A stretch of 64,000 bases of DNA, taken from positions 868,001 through 932,000 of the forward strand of contig OX365931.1 of assembly GCA_947243795.1 (NCBI GenBank), given 5' to 3'. Under the pieces are notes generated by a model. That model saw only the letters and a list, made by a program, of their open reading frames with translations. It was not told the origin of the DNA and made no database searches. The position numbers and the translations under genes are program-made. The DNA comes from Saccharomyces uvarum (lineage: Eukaryota; Ascomycota; Saccharomycetes; Saccharomycetales; Saccharomycetaceae). Shown here piece after piece: positions 8,498 through 17,562 of this stretch (positions are counted from its first letter, which is position 1; every line of letters begins with the position of its first letter).

Positions 8498-9964
8498 TCA
8501 GTAGCCGGTCCACACCTCGCTGTACGAAGTCTTGCCCTTGGTCTCGGGGACTCGCTTGTACACGTACGTCGCAAACAGGGCGGCGATGGCAGCAAAGGTC
8601 GCAAACACGTAGCCGCCCATGAGGCCGTGGGCAATGGGGAAGAGGTATCCGGTAATGAAGGTGGCCAGCCAGTTGCACACGGTACCGAAACTCTGTGCGG
8701 TGGCGGCATCCTGTGGGTATGACAGCTCGCCGATGATCAGGAACGGGATGGGCCCTAGGCCGATCGCGAACGCGGCGATGTACACAAACGTGGCCGCGAC
8801 TAGCAGGAGAGACACGCCCATGGTGAGACCGACGCTGATAAGCAACGACATGGCGGTCATCGCCGTGGTAGAGGCGAGCAGCAGTGGGCGGCGCCCGATG
8901 TGGTCGATGATCGCCGAGGCTACCAGCGTCACCACGACGTTCAGGATGGAGATCGCGAAGTTGATCTGGATCGAGTAGTCCGGCAGGAGGTTGCCGATCA
9001 CTTTCACACCGTAGAATATAATCGAGTTGATGCCGCAGAACTGCTGGCACGACAGGATGGTCAGGATGACCGTGCGCGGCTTCTTGTACGAGGGGTCGCG
9101 CACGTACTGCCACAGTGTGGGTCCCGAGTGCATTTCTGTGCCGGACTCCGAGTCGCGGTCTTGTGCGTCGCCATGCTGCCAGTCCTGGATCTCTTGCTTC
9201 GCCTGCTGGTACGTGCCGGGACGCAGTTTGAACAAGGCCATCTCGGCCTCGGGAACAAACCCCTTGTTTAGTAGCCATCTGGGCGACTCATCCACTCTGA
9301 GCCATATCAAAACGCTCGCCACGGCTATGACGGAGCCGGCAAATAGCAGCCATCTCCAGTTGTAGGAGTCCGCGTACTTGAGCGCCAGGGTCTGCGTCAG
9401 CAGGATGCCCAGGTTGATGGACACCTGGTTCATGGACCCCATGGCGCCCCTCCACTCGACGGGCGCGATCTCGTTGATGTACAGTGGCGTGATTACGATG
9501 GCGGTACCACAGGACATGCCCGCGAGAAACCTTCCGAACAGCAGCTGCAGATACGAGTTGGAGTAGAAAAGAATCAAAGACGACACCATGCACATGGCCG
9601 AGGCACCCATGCTTACGTACTTCCTCCCATACCGATTGGCCCAGTTCCCCGCGTAGTACGACCCAAACAGCCCACCAATACTAAGTATGGACGTGACGGC
9701 ACCGAACTGGGAATCGCTCAGCGCAATACATTGCTTGAGGCCGTGTTGGCCCACCCAGGTGTCTCCATACGATATGTTCTCGTCGGGGGAGGTGAACTTG
9801 GAGCACGATAAGAACTGCTGAGGCGCATTCAACTCCGCTATGTGGTATCCGTACTGTAGAGACCCCAAACATGCCACCACCATGCTCAGGATTAAGTGGC
9901 CTGTGAATGACGACTTCCTGTTCCGAAAGCCACCGCTAGGCATCAATCTTTCTGTTTCGGTCAT
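8498..9964 (-). CDS. YBR241C: Sugar-porter family transporter, vacuolar type (YBR241C ortholog)
   Basis: A 488-residue protein, the same length as I recall for S. cerevisiae YBR241C, with an ATG start at 9962-9964. It has about 12 hydrophobic segments in two six-helix halves. The major facilitator sugar-porter signatures are present: an RYGRKY loop after TM2, ITPLYINEIAPVEWRG near the end of the first half, a QQFCGINSIIFYG segment at the start of the second half, DHIGRRPL after TM8, and a PETKGK C-terminal signature. The S. cerevisiae protein has been seen at the vacuolar membrane; its substrate is unknown. An acidic/hydrophilic central loop lies near residues 230-285. The coding region is markedly GC-rich, which opens long meaningless antisense frames. 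Confidence 0.94.
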   Translation of the reverse strand: MTETERLMPSGGFRNRKSSFTGHLILSMVVACLGSLQYGYHIAELNAPQQFLSCSKFTSPDENISYGDTWVGQHGLKQCIALSDSQFGAVTSILSIGGLFGSYYAGNWANRYGRKYVSMGASAMCMVSSLILFYSNSYLQLLFGRFLAGMSCGTAIVITPLYINEIAPVEWRGAMGSMNQVSINLGILLTQTLALKYADSYNWRWLLFAGSVIAVASVLIWLRVDESPRWLLNKGFVPEAEMALFKLRPGTYQQAKQEIQDWQHGDAQDRDSESGTEMHSGPTLWQYVRDPSYKKPRTVILTILSCQQFCGINSIIFYGVKVIGNLLPDYSIQINFAISILNVVVTLVASAIIDHIGRRPLLLASTTAMTAMSLLISVGLTMGVSLLLVAATFVYIAAFAIGLGPIPFLIIGELSYPQDAATAQSFGTVCNWLATFITGYLFPIAHGLMGGYVFATFAAIAALFATYVYKRVPETKGKTSYSEVWTGY

Positions 9965-10588
9965 AGAGTTGCTCGGTATTTAGCAGCGACTGTGTTCTCT
10001 TGTGGTTCTAGGAAGCACTAATCTAACAGCTCAAGTCTCCTGTTATTCCCTTAAATGCAGCTTTTTAATTAAGGGAAAAACCGGTTCACGCTCCAAGCCC
10101 CATATTTTCTCCGACAGCCTTACACTACACCCATTACTGAGGCCAGAGAAACACAATAGTCTTGATTAAGCCAAGTGTCGCAAGTCGCATCTTCAGCCAG
10201 CTACTACAGTAAGAAGCATCGTACTTTTAGCTAGCAGCATTGTACTTTTAGCAAGAGCTTTTTTTTTTTTTATATATTTAGTTAAATTCTTAATGCTTTT
10301 GGTCAACCTTTAAAAATTCTGGACTTTTTTCGGTCTCGGATGAAAAAAATTTTCTTTTCTGTTTGTTTGTTTTGATTTTGAAGAAAAACAACATTGCTTA
10401 AAAATAGGTAAAGAAAAGATTAGAATTGGATATTTGTTTATCATATTTAGACAATTTAAACTACTAGTGACAACTACTAAGAAATTATAGACTTACTGGA
10501 TGGTTTTTTCCTCAAGTAAATCCCTTTTATCTAATAAATTTCCTGCATTTCTTTTGTTCTCTTAAAAAGAAAAATATTACTATAAATT
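9965..10588. other. Divergent promoter region YBR241C / YBR242W
   Basis: A 624-bp promoter region serving two genes that point away from each other. It contains a 17-bp direct repeat (10215-10252), a T/TA tract (10260-10280) and A/T-rich sequence toward YBR242W. No RNA gene or ORF was seen. Confidence 0.6.
10215..10252. repeat. Two 17-bp direct repeats spaced 21 bp start to start
   Basis: AGCATCGTACTTTTAGC (10215-10231) and AGCATTGTACTTTTAGC (10236-10252) differ at one base. The 21-bp period is two DNA helical turns, so a protein bound to both would sit on the same face. It lies about 340-375 bp upstream of YBR242W and 250-290 bp upstream of YBR241C. Confidence 0.85.
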
Positions 10589-11302
10589 ATGACAGTGACG
10601 GTAACGGATAAAAAGGCATGCTCTACTTCAATTGATGTGGAGAAGACACGTTTAACCACTACATGGAGCCCTCAAGATCAAATACCCGAGTTTGTGAGAA
10701 ATGAGCTCTCCAAACCCCATCCAAACCACATCCTGGCGTTTTTAAACATTGTGCAACAATTGAAAATTCAAAAGAGGACCGGTTTTATTGATTTTGGCAT
10801 CGTTGAATGCGAGAGCATCTCGGACCATATGTACAGATTGGGCATAATCACCATGCTCATCAAGGACCCGAAAGTCAACCGCGACAAATGTGTCCGAATC
10901 GCATTAGTACACGATATTGCCGAATCCTTAGTAGGCGATATCACTCCAGTCGACCCAATTGGGAAGGAAGAAAAACATCGTCGTGAGTGGGAAACTATAA
11001 AGTATTTATGCAATGTCTTAATCAAGCCATACAATGAGATCGCGGCAAAGGAAATAATGGACGATTGGCTGTCTTATGAAAACGTCACTTCATTGGAAGC
11101 TCGGTACGTGAAAGATATTGATAAATATGAAATGCTGGTGCAATGTTTTGAATACGAAAGGCAATACAAGGGAAAGAAAAATTTCGATGATTTCTTTAGA
11201 GCTGTAACCAGTGTCAAGACTGACGAGGTGAAAAGCTGGACCAATGACCTTGTCATACAGCGCCAAAACTTTTTTGCTAATTTGCCTCGACTCAACAAAT
11301 AA
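10589..11302 (+). CDS. YBR242W: HD-domain 5'-deoxynucleotidase (YBR242W ortholog)
   Basis: A 237-residue protein that starts at ATG 10589. The metal-binding HD-domain residues are visible: an early His in SDHMYRL, the HD doublet in ALVHDIAE, and a late Asp in VKDIDKYEM. This family (YfbR/HDDC2) removes phosphate from deoxyribonucleoside 5'-monophosphates using divalent metal. S. cerevisiae keeps two duplicates, YBR242W and YGL101W; synteny with ALG7 and YBR241C identifies this one. The conserved core (about residues 60-205) is flanked by more variable ends. I expect cytosolic or nuclear localisation; no targeting signal is visible. Confidence 0.94.
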   Translation: MTVTVTDKKACSTSIDVEKTRLTTTWSPQDQIPEFVRNELSKPHPNHILAFLNIVQQLKIQKRTGFIDFGIVECESISDHMYRLGIITMLIKDPKVNRDKCVRIALVHDIAESLVGDITPVDPIGKEEKHRREWETIKYLCNVLIKPYNEIAAKEIMDDWLSYENVTSLEARYVKDIDKYEMLVQCFEYERQYKGKKNFDDFFRAVTSVKTDEVKSWTNDLVIQRQNFFANLPRLNK

Positions 11303-11378
11303 ATAGACTCATAAATACCCTACTACAATAGCTCTTGCAACAAAGAAAAGGACGGCTAATTACTAATACATATTTTTT

Positions 11379-12725
11379 TTAACGTACAGTCCATAGGTTA
11401 TCGTGCCCAAAGATAATAGCACCTATGGCATGTCTTCCAATGAGGGCTAGAATACCCATACAGAATTGCAACTGTAAGATCCTATTACATAATTTGTCTT
11501 CCCGCATGGGGCCGAACCATACCAGAGTTAAGTTTATTAACGTCATATTAGAAGTGCTAATTATTTCGTTATTGTCATCAAATTCTAGGTCAATCAAAGT
11601 AAAACGATATAATAGCCTCAAAATCGGTTTGAAAAAAGCCTTCGGTGGCTCTTCCTTCAAGTTGGCTCTTGATGGGTACATTAGTCCATCTTTTTCATTG
11701 AATTTGGGTAGCCTGTGTCTTGGACAGGGCACCAACTTGAATAACTGAGGACATGAATAAATAAAGTTTATAATCTGAGGAATGAATAACAAGAGCATTG
11801 TTTTTGAGAAATGCCCCAATATGCCAACAACTGCAAATACCATACCAGCGAAGTAACAGTACGTGTCTCCAACAAACACTGTGGCAGGCCAACGGTTCCA
11901 TTTCCATAGCGCTAGAGATACGCCCAAGAATGGAATGATCAAAACAGCAGAAAATCTATGGGAATCTCTTGTGGCTGGTGGGCCCATCGAAAAATACAGC
12001 AAATCATTCAATAACGCCAAGATGGCCAACACTATGCATTGGCCAACTTCTAAACCATTAACGCCCGCCAGAATATTGATTGAGTTGGGGCAAAATATCG
12101 CCATTGAGGCCATATAAGCATAGTACCATAACCCTAAATCAACGCTAGTCTTTTTCAACCAATGTTCCATGAATCCCGGAACTAGCACGTGTGTAACGCC
12201 AAAGTCCACATAATAAACCATGAGTAATGGTATAGCTGCTATGGCCGGTAGGAAAAACTTGTGTCTCCAACGTAAATCGAATAAATCATCCGCGATACCC
12301 AGTAGAACTGTACTTTCCAAACACAAGATAGCACTCAAATACTCAGACAACTTATCATGAGGGAAGATATTAGAGTTCATACCATTATCTTCGACTACTG
12401 ATATATCACGGTGACCACCGCCAGAGGTGGCAATGACCATATACTTGTAGAAAATAAATGGAATGTAAATGAACATAACAAACAGATAAACACCAGCAGG
12501 GATAGCCCCAATTGTTTCAGGAAGCACAGGACGGCCGGGTTTACTCAGATCCTTACCGAACAGACCTATCTTAATGAACGATTTCCCCACACGTGGAATT
12601 AGCAGATCTGTAGCAAAGTACCCTGCTATACCAAATCCCATGGCAGCGACAAGCGCAGAAGGACCCTGATTGTTGTAGAAATAGATTAAGCATGTGACCA
12701 GTACCAATGATAGAAGCCGCAACAT
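11379..12725 (-). CDS. ALG7: Alg7 UDP-GlcNAc:dolichyl-phosphate GlcNAc-1-P transferase
   Basis: A 448-residue protein, the length of S. cerevisiae Alg7, when started at ATG 12723-12725. The open frame runs 26 codons further upstream but only from a GTG, and that extension is not part of the known protein. Alg7 is the tunicamycin target in the ER membrane that makes dolichyl-PP-GlcNAc, the first step of N-glycan precursor synthesis. About nine to ten hydrophobic helices are seen. Family motifs include GKDLSKPGRP, the acidic DDLFDLRWRHK loop, NSINILAGVNGLEVGQ and FVGDTYCYF. It is convergent with YBR242W and shares a 756-bp upstream region with GPX2. Confidence 0.97.
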   Translation of the reverse strand: MLRLLSLVLVTCLIYFYNNQGPSALVAAMGFGIAGYFATDLLIPRVGKSFIKIGLFGKDLSKPGRPVLPETIGAIPAGVYLFVMFIYIPFIFYKYMVIATSGGGHRDISVVEDNGMNSNIFPHDKLSEYLSAILCLESTVLLGIADDLFDLRWRHKFFLPAIAAIPLLMVYYVDFGVTHVLVPGFMEHWLKKTSVDLGLWYYAYMASMAIFCPNSINILAGVNGLEVGQCIVLAILALLNDLLYFSMGPPATRDSHRFSAVLIIPFLGVSLALWKWNRWPATVFVGDTYCYFAGMVFAVVGILGHFSKTMLLLFIPQIINFIYSCPQLFKLVPCPRHRLPKFNEKDGLMYPSRANLKEEPPKAFFKPILRLLYRFTLIDLEFDDNNEIISTSNMTLINLTLVWFGPMREDKLCNRILQLQFCMGILALIGRHAIGAIIFGHDNLWTVR

Positions 12726-12778
12726 CTCGCCTACCTTCGTTACCGTTCTATGCCTGCCCTTTTCGATAAACTCTCTAT

Positions 12779-12790
12779 TTACACGTGTAA
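12779..12790. promoter_or_regulatory. E-box palindrome upstream of ALG7
   Basis: TTACACGTGTAA is a 12-bp perfect palindrome centred on CACGTG, 54-65 bp before the ALG7 ATG. CACGTG is the core bound by Cbf1 and Pho4; which factor acts here cannot be told from sequence. Confidence 0.55.
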
Positions 12791-13195
12791 GAGTTATATT
12801 CACATGTTGATGATTTTTCGCGGTGTTTTACCTCGCCATAACATGGCACTTTTCGAGGATGAAGGCAATATATAAAGAAGGAAGGTATAGACAGGATATA
12901 AAATATAATTCAACTACGCCAGCGCCGAAAGTATGATAACTGGTCAGTAAGTTGTGATGCCACTTTCATCGATTACTATCAACACACTACCACCACTGGT
13001 GTGTAACAAGAGTTCAGCACGAAGAGACATCCTTTGCAGTTAGTCTGATCAAGATGTACCCAGCACGTTGACTATGGTAAACTTGTGTAGTCTATTGCCA
13101 TAACCAAACAACTAGTAGTCTCTTGACAGGCGATTTCACTCAAGCCCTTTTCGTTTTTTTTTTCATAGACTATTTGGCCGGCCGTTTCTAAACCA

Positions 13196-13202
13196 TTAGT
13201 AA
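13196..13202. promoter_or_regulatory. Yap1-type site upstream of GPX2
   Basis: TTAGTAA, the reverse complement of the Yap1 recognition element TTACTAA, lies 280 bp before GPX2. Oxidative-stress induction of GPX2 through Yap1 is known in S. cerevisiae, so the match fits the gene. Confidence 0.6.
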
Positions 13203-13481
13203 TTCCGATGACAAAACAGCTGGAGGCTTCGCTATCCGCCACACATATCATGAACGGCAATCTATTGTCTTCGTAGTATATGAGACTATGGATCAGCCGG
13301 CTTTAACGATGGGCATCGTATGTGAATTTTTTTGGGTTGTATATAAGAGCGGATTAGCGTTCACCACTTATTGATGCAACAACCATGCTTGAGTTTTCTT
13401 GTGCAGTTGGTCTCATTAATAAGAACTGTATTCTTAACCAACAACAACCACATTTTATAAAATATCGTCATTAATCAAAAA

Positions 13482-13970
13482 ATGTCTACCTCTTTTTATG
13501 ACTTAGAATGCAAAGACAAGAAAGGTGAAACCTTCAAGTTTGACCAATTGAAAGGCAAAGTGGTGCTAATAGTAAACGTTGCTTCCAAATGTGGTTTCAC
13601 TCCACAATATAAAGAGCTAGAGGAATTATATAAAAAGCATCAGGATAAGGGGTTTATTATCTTGGGCTTCCCATGTAACCAATTCGGTAAGCAGGAACCT
13701 GGCTCTGATGAACAAATCGGCGAATTCTGCCAATTGAATTATGGTGTCACATTCCCCATCATGAAGAAAATTGAGGTCAACGGAAACAGCGCTGATCCTG
13801 TTTACAATTACTTAAAGAGCCAAAAATCAGGTTTACTGGGCTTCAAGGGCATTAAATGGAATTTTGAAAAATTTTTAGTGGATGCTAAAGGTAACGTTGT
13901 CCAAAGATATTCTTCCTTAACAAAACCAATGTCCTTAGACCAGGAAATCCAAAATATGTTAAGCAAATGA
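13482..13970 (+). CDS. GPX2: Gpx2 phospholipid hydroperoxide glutathione peroxidase-like thiol peroxidase
   Basis: A 162-residue protein with start ATG 13482 preceded by an A-rich leader. The peroxidatic Cys37 sits in NVASKCGFT. The FPCNQFGKQEPG motif contains the second Cys and conserved Asn/Gln, and the late WNFEKFLVD motif supplies the Trp. These are the thioredoxin-dependent, non-selenocysteine glutathione-peroxidase features. Gpx2 reduces organic and lipid hydroperoxides and has been placed at cytosol/mitochondrial membranes. Length equals the S. cerevisiae protein. The upstream TATA box (135 bp before ATG) and Yap1-type site suggest stress induction. It is convergent with ISW1. Confidence 0.96.
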   Translation: MSTSFYDLECKDKKGETFKFDQLKGKVVLIVNVASKCGFTPQYKELEELYKKHQDKGFIILGFPCNQFGKQEPGSDEQIGEFCQLNYGVTFPIMKKIEVNGNSADPVYNYLKSQKSGLLGFKGIKWNFEKFLVDAKGNVVQRYSSLTKPMSLDQEIQNMLSK

Positions 13971-14101
13971 ATGTCTCCAACCGCATGCGATTATCGCTGA
14001 ATAAACAGTACAATTAAAAAAGATCTTTGTTTTGTTTTATTTATCCTATTTAAAAATATGTAATGTATATATTTGTAAGAGTTATATTTTCGAAAGAATA
14101 A

Positions 14102-17100
14102 TTAACTGGTAGTTTCGTTTTCTGCAATAGCACTTACTGTCAATTGCTCGGTTTCAAGATTCGATATTTCTTCAACCTTGGCTTTCTTGCTTTCCACCCC
14201 ATCAACGTTTTCCTTTTTATCGGCGGCTTCATTTGCAAACTCCTCCCTTATTCTCTTCCCATTTTCATCTTCCTTCTTCATTCTATCCTTAGTAGCATCA
14301 TCGAGTACAATTCCTGCGTTGAATTCCTTTTCCAGACATTGTAGCAACGTATTTCCCCTTCTGGCCAATTCAACAGGTGTCCTACTTCTGAAGTAAAAAT
14401 CTAATTCAAAAAGAGGACAATCCCTGATTTCGTCACGTACTAATTCGTACACATCGTCTCTATCCAAACCGTATTTGAATAACATTAGAAGAATGTAACG
14501 ATCCTCTTCTTCGGAGTATGTCCTTTTATTGTTCGAGGAAGGAGGATGTTTCAATTTCAAATCAAAAAATGGGTTCTTATACTCAGACAGTTTTCGGCGC
14601 AGGGCCTCCTGTTGCATTTTAACACGCTTGATCTTTTCTTCTTCATTCTCAATAATTTTCAGGTATTTCTCGTAATCTTCTATCCTCTCAATATTAGACC
14701 AGAAGGCTTTAGCATAAGCACGCACTTCCTCTAATGTTTTTCCGGGAGCCAATTCCCTTGCAATGGCTTGGATCGAGTTCCTACCATATTTACCAGATAC
14801 TGTGATGAATTTTCTAAATTCAAGTTTATTCCAATTAGTGAATCCTTCAGATTCCCAGTCAGCTTTCATCTTTTCTTCATCTTCGGTTAACGGTTGAGCG
14901 TTATTAACGGATAGTTTTAGCAATTCCAGTTTTTGCTTCTTTTCATCTTCATCGGAAATATCGCCATATGCTGCCTTTACATCATCCATCGTCGGTACAT
15001 AACCGGTTTTCTTCGCTGTCCACATTCTTTCCTTTTCGTACAATACTTTCAATTGTGGGGGTTGTAACTGGTGAGAATGGAAGACATGTGGCTTGGGCAT
15101 TCTTGGATGCGATGGAGTTGATGACCTTCCGGTATTCAGAACGTCTTTGTAATAGTTATCAATTGAATAGTTTTCCTTACGTTCACGCTTGGTGGGGTTG
15201 AGCAATATGGGACTAATGATATCCTTTTGAGTCTTCTTCTTGAAGTCTTGACCATTCCATTCGTAGGCCGAATCTTGATTGAACTTTTGCAAATCATCAA
15301 GACCTAAAGTTTCATATTTGGCGTTTAATGACTTTGTCTTGTTTTCAGATTTCGATAGAAGCTCGTCCAAATCGATGTCATCCCCTTTATCCTCTGCACC
15401 TGGTTCCGGCGTGCCAGCAGAACCGGTAGAGGTACCACTTTTGAACACATCAGCAGCACCATGTTGAATCATGGACAATAAAGCGTCCTTAGAATCTGCC
15501 TTGTTCTCCTTCTTTTTTGAAGAAGTCCTGTTTTGTTGAATAACCAGTTGATCTAGTCTTAGTTTTTGAGTAGCTCTTTCTAAGATCTTCTCTTCCACAG
15601 AATTATCTGTCACCAAACGGAAAACTTTGACTTGTTTCTTTTGACCAATACGATGTGCTCTATCCATTGCTTGCAAATCTGCCTGCGGATTCCAATCAGA
15701 ATCATACAGGACAACAATATCAGCAGATGTCAAATTAATACCTAACCCACCTGCACGGGTTGTCAACAGGAAAACAAATTTATTGGAATCTGGTGCATTG
15801 TAATCATCGATGGCTTGAATTCTATCTTCATGAGCAGTAGAACCGTCAATTCTACAGTAATCATACTCTCTGAAATAACAGTAATCCTCGAGAATGTCTA
15901 ATACCCTTGACATTTGACTGAAAATCAAAACTCTAGAACCCTCCTCCTTCAATTTCTTCAACAATTTATCCAAGACTTCAAGTTTAGCAGCGTTGTATAC
16001 CAAGTGTTCGTCTGTGGTATATGGTGGTCCTGGTTCAGCTCCGTCAAATAAATACGGATGGTTACAACATTTTCTCAGCTGCATCATGATATTTAACAGT
16101 CTTGTTTTGGATTCCTTACTACCGTTAGACCCATTGACCGCATCTAAATCCTTTTCCAAAATTTTTTTGTACCACTTCTTTTGCATATTAGACATACCAA
16201 CATATAGATTCAATTCCTTCTTAGGTAGAAGAGATGTTTCAACGTCACTTTTAATACGACGCAGCAGAAATGGCTGTAAAACAGTGTGCAATTGCCTGAC
16301 GATTTTGTCTTGATCATCCTCAGCACTTTCAGAGGAAAACCAATCATCAAAATCCTGTGAATCTGAAAAGATATCTGGTAACAGAAAGTTTAGCAGCGCC
16401 CACAGTTCATGCAAATTGTTTTGCAAAGGCGTACCCGTAATCAACAACCTATTCCGTGAAGTGAATTCCCTCAAAACTTGAGACAACATCGACTCTTCAT
16501 TTTTGATTCTATGAGCTTCATCAATGATGATATATTCCCAGTCAATCTTTTTGAGAGGCGACTTTTCTCTAATAATAATTTCATAAGATGCAACCACAAC
16601 ATCAAAATCACAAGTTAAAAGTTTTTTCTGGATCAAACTAGATCTTTCTTCTTTATCACCTTGTAATATGAACGCGTTGACGTCTGGAGTCCATCTATTG
16701 ATTTCTCTCAACCAGTTATTTAATGTAGATTTAGGCGCGATAACCAAGAATGGACCAGGCACTTTCTCAATGTACCTAAGGTAACCTATAAACGAAATGG
16801 TTTGCAGGGTCTTACCTAGTCCCATTTCATCTGCGAGAATACCTGCTATTTTGTTTTTATGTAAGGATACCAACCAGTTAACACCTTGGACTTGATAAGG
16901 TCTCAATTGGCCATTCACGTAGCCAGGAGAATCTCTGAATTGGAATTCAATATTTTCATCATCATCTGAGTCTTCCTCTTTTAGTAATTCTGCATCTTCT
17001 TCGTGCTCGGTTTTCCTTCTGCGAACATCTTGATGTTTGCTTTTGCCTTTACCATTTGCTTTATTTTCCTCTAGAACATCCAAAACTTGCCTGAACTTAG

Positions 17101-17311
17101 GATCCTTAGCGGCCTTACTTTCAATAAAATGTTTGAACAAACCACTTAAAGATAGTAAGTGCTCAAATCTCTTGGTCGTACCTTCTAGATCAAACTTTTT
17201 ATTATTAGCATCCTTCAACAAGTAACGTTCTTTATTTGACTCAGGATCGCGTGAAGGTACGCCAACTTGGAACGGTTTCAATTTCTCCAAGTATTCTTCT
17301 GAAGCAGTCAT
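14102..17311 (-). CDS. ISW1: Isw1 ISWI-class chromatin remodelling ATPase
   Basis: A 1069-residue protein from ATG 17309-17311. The SNF2 ATPase is complete: Walker A in DEMGLGKT (161-168), DEAH box (264-267), LLITGTPLQNN, then helicase-C with IFSQMSRVLDILEDY, TTRAGGLGINLTSAD and DRAHRIGQ. The C-terminal part carries the HAND region and a SANT domain (WNKLEFRKFITVSGKYGRNS). A SLIDE domain follows (RTYSEEEDRYILLMLFKYG and onward). Isw1 spaces nucleosomes in the ISW1a and ISW1b complexes. An in-frame TAA lies only four codons before this ATG, so no upstream extension is possible here, although I recall 1129 aa for the S. cerevisiae annotation. DPH7 is divergent, 251 bp away. Confidence 0.96.
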   Translation of the reverse strand: MTASEEYLEKLKPFQVGVPSRDPESNKERYLLKDANNKKFDLEGTTKRFEHLLSLSGLFKHFIESKAAKDPKFRQVLDVLEENKANGKGKSKHQDVRRRKTEHEEDAELLKEEDSDDDENIEFQFRDSPGYVNGQLRPYQVQGVNWLVSLHKNKIAGILADEMGLGKTLQTISFIGYLRYIEKVPGPFLVIAPKSTLNNWLREINRWTPDVNAFILQGDKEERSSLIQKKLLTCDFDVVVASYEIIIREKSPLKKIDWEYIIIDEAHRIKNEESMLSQVLREFTSRNRLLITGTPLQNNLHELWALLNFLLPDIFSDSQDFDDWFSSESAEDDQDKIVRQLHTVLQPFLLRRIKSDVETSLLPKKELNLYVGMSNMQKKWYKKILEKDLDAVNGSNGSKESKTRLLNIMMQLRKCCNHPYLFDGAEPGPPYTTDEHLVYNAAKLEVLDKLLKKLKEEGSRVLIFSQMSRVLDILEDYCYFREYDYCRIDGSTAHEDRIQAIDDYNAPDSNKFVFLLTTRAGGLGINLTSADIVVLYDSDWNPQADLQAMDRAHRIGQKKQVKVFRLVTDNSVEEKILERATQKLRLDQLVIQQNRTSSKKKENKADSKDALLSMIQHGAADVFKSGTSTGSAGTPEPGAEDKGDDIDLDELLSKSENKTKSLNAKYETLGLDDLQKFNQDSAYEWNGQDFKKKTQKDIISPILLNPTKRERKENYSIDNYYKDVLNTGRSSTPSHPRMPKPHVFHSHQLQPPQLKVLYEKERMWTAKKTGYVPTMDDVKAAYGDISDEDEKKQKLELLKLSVNNAQPLTEDEEKMKADWESEGFTNWNKLEFRKFITVSGKYGRNSIQAIARELAPGKTLEEVRAYAKAFWSNIERIEDYEKYLKIIENEEEKIKRVKMQQEALRRKLSEYKNPFFDLKLKHPPSSNNKRTYSEEEDRYILLMLFKYGLDRDDVYELVRDEIRDCPLFELDFYFRSRTPVELARRGNTLLQCLEKEFNAGIVLDDATKDRMKKEDENGKRIREEFANEAADKKENVDGVESKKAKVEEISNLETEQLTVSAIAENETTS

Positions 17312-17562
17312 AATTGTACCTTAAAAAATTGGCCTCTGTCTTTTCTCTTGTGACTATAGGAAGAAGACAAATTTTGAAGGCTTTCTTGTCTCTGTCCTTT
17401 TTTATTCCAAAAATTATTTTCGTGTTTTTTTCTTTTTTAATATAAGATTTGAAAAAGTGAAAATTTGCTATATATAATATCTTCATCTCTAGCCATAATG
17501 AGAAACCAATTTGGCTTGATCGCGCATTATTTCTGGCAACTTTTCTTACCACCAATACATAC

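Larger units (their letters stand above)
12726..13481. other. Divergent promoter region ALG7 / GPX2
   Basis: A 756-bp gap. On the ALG7 side is a perfect palindrome, TTACACGTGTAA (12779-12790). On the GPX2 side are a GGCCGGCC octamer (13176-13183), a TTAGTAA Yap1-type site (13196-13202) and a TATA box, TATATAAG (13340-13347). A 62-codon minus-strand frame at 13072-13260 has a TTG start and no recognisable product. Confidence 0.6.

Noticed and set aside
8241-9278. 345-codon antisense frame opposite YBR241C
   Set aside because: It is produced by the high GC3 of YBR241C, is Arg/His/Pro-rich without domain features, and overlaps a clear conserved transporter.
13072-13260. 62-codon minus-strand frame between ALG7 and GPX2
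   Set aside because: Starts at TTG, overlaps the Yap1-type site and the GGCCGGCC octamer, and has no recognisable product.
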